Source: Bacillota bacterium (lineage in GTDB: Bacteria > Bacillota > Dethiobacteria > DTU022). Taken from it: a stretch of DNA of 12,106 nucleotides. The stretch spans positions 1-12,106 of the forward strand of contig JAAZIE010000227.1 of assembly GCA_012510305.1 (NCBI GenBank). Direction: 5' to 3'. How positions within the stretch are numbered: position 1 is the stretch's first letter; each line of letters opens with the position of its first letter. The translations under genes were made by a program, and so were the position numbers. Below, one piece after another: positions 6,538-12,106 of this stretch. The notes under the pieces are model-generated. The model ran no database searches and had not been told where the DNA came from. It was given only the letters and a program-made list of their open reading frames with translations.

Positions 6538-7419
6538 GTGTGGTTATCCTTGCCGCTGGGTTCAATTTTCGGGATCAGGATCCGTTTAAATCCCCTTTTT
6601 TTGGGTGCTGCTCTTTTTTGTTTTGTCACCGGGAGGGGCCTGCAATTTTTACTGGTCTGCCTGATCATTTTGCTGCATGAGCTGGCTCACGGTGTGACCG
6701 GCCGCCTCCTGGGACTGGCGATCAACGAGATCGAGCTGTACCCCTTTGGCGGCGTTGCCCGCATCGACGAGCAGCTGGAACTGGAGCCTTATATTGAAAA
6801 ACGCCTGGCCTGGGCCGGCCCCGCTCTTAACCTGGCCCTGGCCGGGCTGGGCCTGATCCTTTACACCCGCCTGAGCCGGGAGCCGGTGCTGCTCCTTTTT
6901 TTCATCCAGGCCAACCTGGTTCTGGCCCTCTTCAACCTGCTGCCGGCGCTGCCCCTTGACGGCGGCCGGATCTTACGCGCCAGCCTCACGCCGCAACGCG
7001 GTTTTCGTGCGGCCACGGAGATGGCCGCCCTTCTGGGGCAGATCCTGGCGGGGTTGCTCTTTGCCGCCGGCCTGCTCGGTTTCTACCATTACCACTACAA
7101 CTTATCCCTGCTTGTCGTAGCCCCCTTTCTTTTTTATGCGGCAACAAAAGAAAAGCAGCAGGCGGTTTATGCCTTTCTCCGCTCCCTGGGGGCAAAGGAG
7201 CACGCTCTTTTCAAGCACGGCGCCCTCCGCGGAACCCAGCTCATCGTTCTTGAAGAGACCAGGCTGCTCGATGTGTTTCGCCTCTTTTTACCGCAGCGCT
7301 ACCATTTTATTCGGGTGCTCGACCGCACCCAGCGCTGCACCGCCGAGCTGAGCGAAGCTTCGCTTATCCGGGCGGCTCAGCAAAGAGGACTTGATATTCC
7401 CATCAAGAAAATATTATAA
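6538..7419 (+). CDS. spoIVFB: SpoIVFB-like M50 site-2 intramembrane metalloprotease
   Basis: This is a zinc metalloprotease that cleaves substrates within or near the membrane; SpoIVFB removes the pro-sequence of pro-sigma-K. The 293-residue product is hydrophobic in its first 200 residues. It has the zinc motif H47-E-L-A-H51 in one membrane segment and the third ligand in LPLDGGR (D141). A soluble C-terminal region (about 205-293) resembles a single CBS-type domain, as expected for SpoIVFB. The start is not certain: the GTG at 6538 lacks a clear ribosome-binding site, whereas a TTG at 6550 would have GGGGTG 9 nt upstream and give a protein beginning MPLGSIFGIRI. Family and synteny support the name; whether the host makes spores is not shown. 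Confidence 0.86.
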   Translation: MWLSLPLGSIFGIRIRLNPLFLGAALFCFVTGRGLQFLLVCLIILLHELAHGVTGRLLGLAINEIELYPFGGVARIDEQLELEPYIEKRLAWAGPALNLALAGLGLILYTRLSREPVLLLFFIQANLVLALFNLLPALPLDGGRILRASLTPQRGFRAATEMAALLGQILAGLLFAAGLLGFYHYHYNLSLLVVAPFLFYAATKEKQQAVYAFLRSLGAKEHALFKHGALRGTQLIVLEETRLLDVFRLFLPQRYHFIRVLDRTQRCTAELSEASLIRAAQQRGLDIPIKKIL

Positions 7420-7420
7420 T
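7391..7420 (+). promoter_or_regulatory. Sigma-A promoter within the 3' end of the M50 gene
   Basis: TTGATA (7391-7396, 5 of 6 to TTGACA) and TATAAT (7415-7420, a perfect -10) are separated by 18 bp. Transcription would start near 7427, leaving about 57 nt of leader before the TTG start at 7484. The -10 box overlaps the M50 stop codon. This would give the radical SAM/DUF2344/RNase genes vegetative transcription independent of the upstream protease pair. Confidence 0.65.
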
Positions 7421-7469
7421 AGAAGAGTACGTCCAGGATTTGGCTCGAGGGGGTTCAATGCGGCTATTT

Positions 7470-7474
7470 GGAGG
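7470..7474 (+). promoter_or_regulatory. Ribosome-binding site that decides the radical SAM start
   Basis: GGAGG lies 9 nt before a TTG at 7484. The reading frame is open back to a TTG at 7391, but that codon is part of the promoter -35 box and would give 31 extra residues unlike the family. Starting at 7484 gives an N-terminus (MPLEKHLEKLLPLVQKPARY) that matches what TIGR03960 proteins look like. Confidence 0.7.
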
Positions 7475-7483
7475 CTTGTTCAT

Positions 7484-9268
7484 TTGCCCTTAGAAAAGCA
7501 TCTGGAGAAACTCCTGCCCCTGGTTCAAAAACCGGCTCGCTATCTTGGCGACGAGTGGAATGCGGTGAAAAAAGATCACAACGCCGCGGCGGTGCGCATG
7601 GTGCTGGCTTTTCCGGACATCTACGAAGTGGGCATGTCCAACCTGGGCCTGAAGATAATCTACGAGATTGTCAACCGGCACCCGGAGATGCTTCTTGAAA
7701 GAGTTTTTGCCCCCGCTGTAGAGATGGAAGAGCTGATGCGCAAGCACAGCCTGCCCCTGTTTGCCCTGGAAAGCCGGCGGCCGGTGCGCGAGTTCGATTT
7801 TGTCGGGTTTACGCTGCAGTACGAGCTCAGCTACAGCAATGTCCTGAACATGCTCGACTTGGCGGGGATTCCCCTGTACAGCGAAAAACGCGGCGACGGC
7901 GAGCCGCTTGTTATCGGCGGCGGGCCCTGCGCTTTCAATCCTGAACCGCTGGCTCCTTTTTTTGATCTTTTCCTGCTGGGAGACGGCGAGGAAGGGCTGC
8001 CGGAAATTCTTGAAAAATGGCCGGCCCTTAAGCGCAAGGGCGCCGTCAGGGATGAAGTTTTGGCCGCCCTGGCCGCGGTGGAAGGGGTCTATGTGCCCCG
8101 GTTTTACCGGCCCCGTTACAGTCCCGGCGGATCTTTTCTGGGGATGGAAAGGCTTCATCCCGCCGCCCCCGGGAGTATCCGCAAGAGAACCCTGCGCGAC
8201 CTGGAGGGCCCGTACCATCCGCTGGCGCCGGTGGTGCCGCATGTGGAGGCGGTTCATGACCGCGGCATCATCGAGCTTTTCCGGGGGTGCAGCCGGGGTT
8301 GCCGTTTTTGCCAGGCAGGCATGATCTACCGGCCGGTGCGCCGGCGGAGCCCCGGGACGCTGAAGAAAATTGCCCGGGAAATCATCAAGAATACCGGTTA
8401 TGACGAGCTCTCCCTCTCCTCGCTGAGCAGCTGCGATTACCCGGGAATCGATTTGCTGATGAGCGACCTTAACAGGGCGCATGAATCAGAAAGAGTCAGG
8501 TTCACGCTGCCCTCCCTGCGCCTGGATTCCTTTTCGGTGGGGGTGGCGGAGCAGTTTCACCGGGGGCGGCGCGGCAGCCTCACCTTTGCCCCCGAGGCTG
8601 CTACCGGGCGCCTGCGGCGGGTGATCGGGAAAAATATCAGCGAGGAGGATCTTTTTTCGGCTGTGGGCACCGCTGTTTCCGCCGGGTGGAGCTCGTTCAA
8701 GCTCTATTTTATGATCGGGCTGCCCACGGAGGAAGAGGAGGATGTGGTGGCGATAGTCGCTCTTTGCCGCAAGCTGCGGCAGCGGATCAAAGATGAACAG
8801 GGCCGCTGGATCAACCTGGCGGTAAGTGCAGCTACATTTGTACCGAAAGCGCACACTCCCTTCCAATGGGAGCCGCAGCTGCCCATGGCGGAAGTGAAGC
8901 GGCGCCAGGGCCTCTTGCGCAGCGCGGCCCGCCGCGAAAAAGGGATCAGGCTGAGCTGGAGCGACCCCGGGAGCAGCTTTCTTGAAGCTGTTTTTGCCCG
9001 CGGGGATCGCCGCCTTGCGCCCCTGCTGGGGCGGGCCCGGCAGAAGGGCTGCCGCTTCGACGGCTGGTCGGAACATTTTTCCTTGTCGCGATGGTTGGAG
9101 CTGTTTGCAGAGATGAAGATAAATCCGGAGGAATATGCTTACCGGCGTTTCGCTGAGTTGGAGCCGCTGCCCTGGGATCACCTGGAAAGCAGCGTGGGCA
9201 AAGATATCCTTGCCCGGGAGTATCACCGGTCCCGCCGGGACAACCTTTCTTGGGAGGTGCAGCAATGA
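7484..9268 (+). CDS. TIGR03960-type B12-binding/radical SAM protein of unknown function
   Basis: From the TTG at 7484 the product is 594 residues. The N-terminal half looks like the cobalamin-binding-like domain of this family (KPARYLGDEWNAV, FPDIYEVGMSNLGL, LGDGEEGLPEI). The radical SAM domain follows with the 4Fe-4S motif C269-S-R-G-C273-R-F-C276. Further family motifs are SLRLDSFSV, LTFAPEAATGRLR, FKLYFMIGLPTE and FVPKAHTPFQWE. Radical SAM enzymes cleave S-adenosylmethionine to start radical chemistry; the substrate of this family is not known to me. It is followed by its usual partner, a DUF2344 protein, with an ATGA stop-start overlap, and then by an RNase G-type gene, so a role in RNA metabolism is a reasonable but unproven guess. 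Confidence 0.9.
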   Translation: MPLEKHLEKLLPLVQKPARYLGDEWNAVKKDHNAAAVRMVLAFPDIYEVGMSNLGLKIIYEIVNRHPEMLLERVFAPAVEMEELMRKHSLPLFALESRRPVREFDFVGFTLQYELSYSNVLNMLDLAGIPLYSEKRGDGEPLVIGGGPCAFNPEPLAPFFDLFLLGDGEEGLPEILEKWPALKRKGAVRDEVLAALAAVEGVYVPRFYRPRYSPGGSFLGMERLHPAAPGSIRKRTLRDLEGPYHPLAPVVPHVEAVHDRGIIELFRGCSRGCRFCQAGMIYRPVRRRSPGTLKKIAREIIKNTGYDELSLSSLSSCDYPGIDLLMSDLNRAHESERVRFTLPSLRLDSFSVGVAEQFHRGRRGSLTFAPEAATGRLRRVIGKNISEEDLFSAVGTAVSAGWSSFKLYFMIGLPTEEEEDVVAIVALCRKLRQRIKDEQGRWINLAVSAATFVPKAHTPFQWEPQLPMAEVKRRQGLLRSAARREKGIRLSWSDPGSSFLEAVFARGDRRLAPLLGRARQKGCRFDGWSEHFSLSRWLELFAEMKINPEEYAYRRFAELEPLPWDHLESSVGKDILAREYHRSRRDNLSWEVQQ

Positions 9269-10008
9269 ACCGTATTCGTTTCCGCTTTTCCTGCGGTAAA
9301 GAGTTGCGTTTTCTTTCGCATCTCGATCTGCTGCGCCTTCTGCAGCGAGCCATGCGCCGGGCGGGGCTGCCGCTGGCCTACACGCACGGCTTCAGTCCAC
9401 GGCTCAAGCTGAGCCTGGCGGCGCCGCTGCCGGTGGGAGTGACCGCGTCGAAGGAGTACGGCGAAGTATTTCTGGTGGAGCCGCTCTCTCCGGCATCTTT
9501 TCGCCGGCGCCTGGAAGGGCAGCTGCCCCGGGGGCTTCTGCTAACGGGCGCTGCGGCGGTTCCGGCGGGCCGGCCGCCGCTGGCGGCGGTGGTGAATGCG
9601 GCGCTGTACCATGCTGCCTGGAAGAGCGGCCTGCCGGCTCCGGCGGCTCCGGTGCTGCAGAAAGCCCTGGACAAACTGCTGGCCCGCCCTGTGATCATGG
9701 TCCGCCGCCTGGGCAAAGGCGGCAAAATAACGAGCAAGGATGTGCGGCCCTATATATTTTCCGCCGGCCTGCTCCCACCCGGTGAACAGGCTTTGACAGT
9801 GCGCTTGCTGCTGCAGGTGGGGAGCAAAGGCGGCCTTTCGCCCTCCCGCTTTCTGGAGCAGCTGGTGCCGAAGGTGGACCGGGGCGGAGTAGAGCAATGC
9901 TGGCAGGTGCATCGCCAGGGCCTTTATATTTGCAAGGAGCATTTAATTGATCCTTTTCCAGAGGGAGGTGAAATAAACGATGGACAAAAAAATTTTAGTG
10001 AACTGTGA
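9265..10008 (+). CDS. TIGR03936/DUF2344 radical SAM-linked protein
   Basis: This is a small protein of unknown function found next to, and in some genomes fused to, TIGR03960 radical SAM proteins. The 247-residue product opens with the family hallmark RIRFRFSCGKELRFLSHLDL. It continues with a basic helix and YTHGFSPRLKLSLAAPLPVG, then EYGEVFLVEPL. The C-terminal half (about 130-235) is less conserved and basic. The ATG at 9265 overlaps the upstream stop codon and has GGGAGGTG (9252-9259) 5 nt before it. The coding region ends 29 nt inside the RNase gene, so the three genes are tightly coupled. It may supply substrate binding for the radical SAM partner, but that is inference from gene pairing only. 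Confidence 0.88.
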   Translation: MNRIRFRFSCGKELRFLSHLDLLRLLQRAMRRAGLPLAYTHGFSPRLKLSLAAPLPVGVTASKEYGEVFLVEPLSPASFRRRLEGQLPRGLLLTGAAAVPAGRPPLAAVVNAALYHAAWKSGLPAPAAPVLQKALDKLLARPVIMVRRLGKGGKITSKDVRPYIFSAGLLPPGEQALTVRLLLQVGSKGGLSPSRFLEQLVPKVDRGGVEQCWQVHRQGLYICKEHLIDPFPEGGEINDGQKNFSEL

Positions 10009-11719
10009 TAATCGGGCCACCCGGGTGGCCATACTGGAGAATGGCAAGCTGGTGGAGCTCTATATCGAGAGGCCGCTGGAGCAGCGCATTGTCGGCAACC
10101 TCTACAAGGGCGCCGTGGCCAACGTGCTCCCGGGGATGCAGGCGGCCTTTGTCGACATCGGCCTGGAGAAAAATGCTTTTCTTTACGTGGACGACGTCTA
10201 CACCGATGATGACGACAGGCCTCACCCGGCTCGCACGAATATCGACAAGCTGCTCAAGGTGGGCGAGGAGATCATCGTCCAGGTGGTCAAGGAGCCCTTT
10301 GGGAGCAAGGGGGCCCGGGCTACCGGACAGGTGACCATCCCCGGGCGCTACCTGGTGCTGGTGCCCGGCGCCGATTACGTGGGCATCTCCAGGCGGATCG
10401 AGAGCCAGGTTGAAAAAGAGAGGCTGCGGCGTATAGCCGGCAAGCTGCGACCCCCGGAGATGGGCCTGATCGTGCGCACCGTGGCCGAGGGGGCCAAAGA
10501 GAAGGCCCTGGCGCAGGATCTGCAGTTCTTAACGCAGCTGTGGCGCCTGGTGCTGGCCCGTTTTCAGCAGAAAACTGCGCCGGCGCTTCTTTACCAGGAT
10601 CTTGCTTTAACCTGCCGCATCGCCCGCGATCTCTTCGTCGAGGATTTTAACAGCTTCCTCGTGGACAATGAGCAGGAGTATGAAAAAGTTTGCGAAATTC
10701 TGGACTGCTTTTCACCCCAGCCGCAACCAAGGCTCAAGCGGAAAGTGAGCCTTTACCGCGACGATGAACCTATTTTTGAGCGCTACGGCGTGGAAAATGA
10801 GCTGGAAAAAGCTCTTCAGCGCCAGGTCTGGTTGAAAAGCGGCGGTTACCTTGTTTTTGACGAGGCCGAGGCTCTCACCGTGGTCGATGTCAACACAGGG
10901 CGCTATATCGGCAAGCGCAACCTGGCCCAAACAATCCTGAAGACAAACCTGGAGGCGGCGGAGGAGATCGCCCGCCAGATCCGTTTGCGGGATATCGGGG
11001 GCATCATTATCATCGATTTTATCGATATGAGCGTGGAGGAGCACCGCCGGAAGGTGCTGGGGAAGTTGAACGAGCTGATCAAGCATGATCGGACCAAAAC
11101 CTATGTTTTGGGGCTGACCAGCCTGGGGCTGGTGGAGATGACCCGAAAAAAGGTACGGCAGGACCTGGCCGAGGTGCTGCAGCAGCACTGTCCCTACTGC
11201 AACGGCAGCGGGCGTGTTTTTACCGCCCTGGCCGCTTCCACGCGCATCGAGCGTGAGCTGAAAAAGACTCTGCAGAAGACGCCGCGGGAAGCGGTCCTGG
11301 TGGAGATGCATCATGAGGTCGCCTCGATCATTATCGGTACGGGCGGCGGCAACTTAAAGAAAGTGGAAGGCGAGCTGGGCAAGCATATCTTCATTCGCGG
11401 CTCCGAGGATATGCACATTGAACACTACCGCATCATCGCCGCGGGAAGCCTAAAAGATATTGAAAAACTGGCTTTACCGGTTTCACCGGGAGAGATCATG
11501 GAGCTCTTTATCGAGGAACGGCACAGCAGTTCCCCTGAAAACGGTATCGCCCGGCTGCACGGCTACGTGATCAATGTGACCGGGGCCGGCGAGAAGGCCG
11601 GGCAGGTTGTCCGGGCAGAGATCACCGAGGTTTGCCGGACCTTTGCCCGCGCCACGCCCATCGCCGCCGCCAGAAAAAAAAGGCGGCGATCCTGGGCCGG
11701 CCTGGCCAAAAGAAAATAA
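9980..11719 (+). CDS. rng: RNase E/G-family endoribonuclease with TRAM-like C-terminal domain
   Basis: This is a single-strand-specific endoribonuclease of RNA processing and decay. The 579-residue product has an S1 domain (about 36-120), an RNase H-like fold, and the DNase I-like catalytic domain. D303 (VVDVNTGR) and D346 (IDFIDM) fall at the same numbers as the magnesium-binding Asp residues of E. coli RNase E. C404-P-Y-C407 likewise matches its zinc-link cysteines. After a KH-like small domain (IIIGTGGGNLKKVEG, about 450-495), residues about 510-565 (GIARLHGYVINVTGAGEKAG) resemble a TRAM RNA-binding domain, and the protein ends in a very basic tail. The long RNase E scaffold region is absent, hence RNase G-type. 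GGGAGGTGA (9963-9971) precedes the ATG by 8 nt. Its TAA is followed at once by the repeat array. Confidence 0.93.
   Translation: MDKKILVNCDNRATRVAILENGKLVELYIERPLEQRIVGNLYKGAVANVLPGMQAAFVDIGLEKNAFLYVDDVYTDDDDRPHPARTNIDKLLKVGEEIIVQVVKEPFGSKGARATGQVTIPGRYLVLVPGADYVGISRRIESQVEKERLRRIAGKLRPPEMGLIVRTVAEGAKEKALAQDLQFLTQLWRLVLARFQQKTAPALLYQDLALTCRIARDLFVEDFNSFLVDNEQEYEKVCEILDCFSPQPQPRLKRKVSLYRDDEPIFERYGVENELEKALQRQVWLKSGGYLVFDEAEALTVVDVNTGRYIGKRNLAQTILKTNLEAAEEIARQIRLRDIGGIIIIDFIDMSVEEHRRKVLGKLNELIKHDRTKTYVLGLTSLGLVEMTRKKVRQDLAEVLQQHCPYCNGSGRVFTALAASTRIERELKKTLQKTPREAVLVEMHHEVASIIIGTGGGNLKKVEGELGKHIFIRGSEDMHIEHYRIIAAGSLKDIEKLALPVSPGEIMELFIEERHSSSPENGIARLHGYVINVTGAGEKAGQVVRAEITEVCRTFARATPIAAARKKRRRSWAGLAKRK
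11660..11690 (+). repeat. Inverted repeat around an A8 run in the rng 3' end
   Basis: ATCGCCGCC (11660-11668) and GGCGGCGAT (11682-11690) are perfect reverse complements, giving a 9-bp stem with a 13-nt loop that ends in eight A residues (11674-11681). It lies within the codons for the basic tail of the RNase. It could be an RNA structure near the end of the message. It may simply reflect Ala- and Arg-rich coding. Confidence 0.4.
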
Positions 11720-11721
11720 AA

Positions 11722-11758
11722 GGTGACATTCGGGGGCCCTCGGCCCCCTCCTGTCACC
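11722..11758 (+). terminator. Composite hairpin directly after the rng stop (possible terminator)
   Basis: GGTGACA (11722-11728) pairs with TGTCACC (11752-11758), and inside it GGGGGCC (11732-11738) pairs with GGCCCCC (11742-11748) over a 3-nt loop; the two stems are separated by a 3x3 internal loop. It begins two bases after the rng TAA. No T-tract follows, so it is not a standard intrinsic terminator. It may still end or protect the transcript, and it is also the first element of the repeat array. Confidence 0.4.
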
Positions 11759-11772
11759 CTCAGCCACCTCCG

Positions 11773-11897
11773 TGTCACTCTGAACGCAGCGAAGAGTCTC
11801 GACCGGCCCGGCTGCAGGCAGAACGACCGCCTGGCGTTTTCATAGAGGGCCCCGCCTCAAGGCGTGAGATCCTTCGGGCTTTGCCCTCAGGATGACA
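11773..11897. repeat. 125-bp imperfect palindromic unit, copy A
   Basis: The unit starts TGTCACTCTGAACGCAG and ends GGGCTTTGCCCTCAGGATGACA (last 5 bases TGACA at 11893-11897), so its ends are inverted repeats. GAAG...TCTC on the left (around 11791-11800) pairs with GAGATCCTTC on the right (11866-11875). The right arm holds its own hairpin, GGGC-TTT-GCCC. A small hairpin CGCCT-CA-AGGCG (11853-11864) sits inside. It is of the widespread non-coding repeat type whose spurious translation contains HSERSEESR. A non-autonomous mobile origin (MITE-like) is possible, but I see no target-site duplication. Confidence 0.8.
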
Positions 11898-11942
11898 TTC
11901 GGTGGCCCGAGCCTCCCACGCTGTCACCCTCAGCCACCTCCG

Positions 11943-12067
11943 TGTCACCCTGAACGCAGTGAAGGGTCTCGACCGGCCCGGCTGCGGTTGGAGAGAGCGC
12001 CTGGCGTTTTAGTAGAAGGCCCCGCCTCAAGGCGTGAGATCCTTCGGGCTTCGCCCTCAGGATGACA
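11943..12067. repeat. 125-bp imperfect palindromic unit, copy B
   Basis: This unit has the same length as copy A and differs at about 14 of 125 positions by hand alignment. The differences concentrate in the central region (around 11984-12016). The outer arms differ little: two arm changes (T to C at unit position 7, A to G at position 23) turn a wobble or mismatch into a pair with the right arm, and the terminal hairpin loop reads TTC instead of TTT. The pattern fits selection or copying that keeps the fold. Confidence 0.8.
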
Positions 12068-12068
12068 T

Positions 12069-12089
12069 GAGCAGGCTTTCAGCCTGCTC
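12069..12089. repeat. Perfect 9-bp hairpin after copy B
   Basis: GAGCAGGCT (12069-12077) and AGCCTGCTC (12081-12089) are exact reverse complements around a TTC loop. It replaces the TGACATTCGG-type spacer expected if the 170-bp period continued, so the array changes register here. Confidence 0.7.
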
Positions 12090-12106
12090 CCGCCTCAAGG
12101 CGTGAG
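12089..12106. repeat. Third partial repeat copy, cut by the window end
   Basis: The 18 bases CCCGCCTCAAGGCGTGAG match positions 11851-11868 of copy A and 12021-12038 of copy B exactly. The left half of a unit is missing before it, so this copy either lacks its 5' half or belongs to a shorter module. The array probably continues beyond the window. Confidence 0.75.

Larger units (their letters stand above)
11723..12067. repeat. Tandem duplication, about 170-bp period
   Basis: The gene-free stretch after rng is built from two copies of a roughly 170-bp block. Each block has a TGACATTCGG-type hairpin segment, then an identical 21-bp stretch (11752-11772 and 11922-11942, exactly 170 bp apart, beginning TGTCACCCTCAGCC), then a 125-bp palindromic unit. 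The hairpin segment keeps a strong stem in copy 1 but is degenerate in copy 2. No credible coding region is present from 11720 to the window end. Confidence 0.85.

Noticed and set aside
7391..7483. Extending the radical SAM protein to the TTG at 7391
   Set aside because: That codon is part of the -35 box, overlaps the M50 gene, lacks a ribosome-binding site and adds 31 residues foreign to the family.
7490..8482. Long minus-strand open frame (330 codons) opposite the radical SAM gene
   Set aside because: The plus strand carries an intact family with its iron-sulfur motif; the antisense product resembles no protein I know and is a codon-bias shadow.
8486..9265. Minus-strand open frame (259 codons) opposite the 3' half of the radical SAM gene
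   Set aside because: Same reasoning: antisense shadow with no domain and no ribosome-binding site of note.
11632..11895. 87-codon plus-strand frame containing PPCHSERSEESRP
   Set aside because: This is the well-known spurious translation of the repeat family, partly overlapping rng in another frame; not a gene.
11720..12106. CRISPR array
   Set aside because: The repeats are long (125 bp in a 170-bp period), palindromic end to end, and the intervening sequence is itself repeated; there are no unique spacers.

Overview
The window reads as chromosomal DNA of a Gram-positive, Clostridia-like member of the Bacillota. The reasons are the gene order (mreBCD, PBP2, rodA, a SpoIVFA/SpoIVFB-like pair, a TIGR03960 radical SAM protein, a TIGR03936/DUF2344 protein, an RNase E/G-family gene), strong purine-rich ribosome-binding sites, frequent GTG/TTG starts and high GC content. 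The SpoIVFAB-like pair suggests an endospore former or a descendant of one, but nothing here proves sporulation. All ten genes lie on the + strand and fill about 97% of positions 48-11719.

Region 1 (48-5530) is the cell-elongation cluster: mreB (actin-like filament), mreC and mreD (membrane scaffold), mrdA (class B transpeptidase PBP2) and rodA (SEDS glycosyltransferase). From mreC onward the genes abut or overlap. The minCDE genes that often sit inside this cluster in relatives are absent, and mrdA overlaps rodA directly. mreD is odd: the good Shine-Dalgarno sequence lies far from its first ATG and points to an ATC or ATA start.

Region 2 (5531-7419) begins with a 174-bp gap holding a sigma-E-like promoter candidate and a weak terminator or attenuator candidate. 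It is followed by an M23 (LytM) membrane protein and an M50 site-2 protease, corresponding to B. subtilis SpoIVFA and SpoIVFB, the membrane complex that activates pro-sigma-K.

Region 3 (7391-11719) starts with a near-consensus sigma-A promoter (TTGATA, 18 bp, TATAAT) buried in the last codons of the M50 gene. It precedes three translationally coupled genes: a B12-domain/radical SAM protein of unknown function, its DUF2344 partner, and an RNase G-type ribonuclease with a TRAM-like C-terminal extension. The arrangement suggests vegetative expression separate from the upstream protease pair.

Region 4 (11720-12106) has no gene. It is a repeat array: a composite hairpin directly after the RNase stop codon, then two 125-bp imperfect palindromes (TGTCA...TGACA ends) in a 170-bp tandem period, then a different hairpin and the start of a third, truncated copy running off the window. 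The rplU-rpmA-obg genes often found after this RNase are not seen.

Most of the window is a conserved housekeeping locus. The items most worth following up are the radical SAM/DUF2344/RNase trio with its own promoter, the palindromic repeat array, the mreD start, and a possible Cys3-His metal site in PBP2. I did not see a clearly new system.
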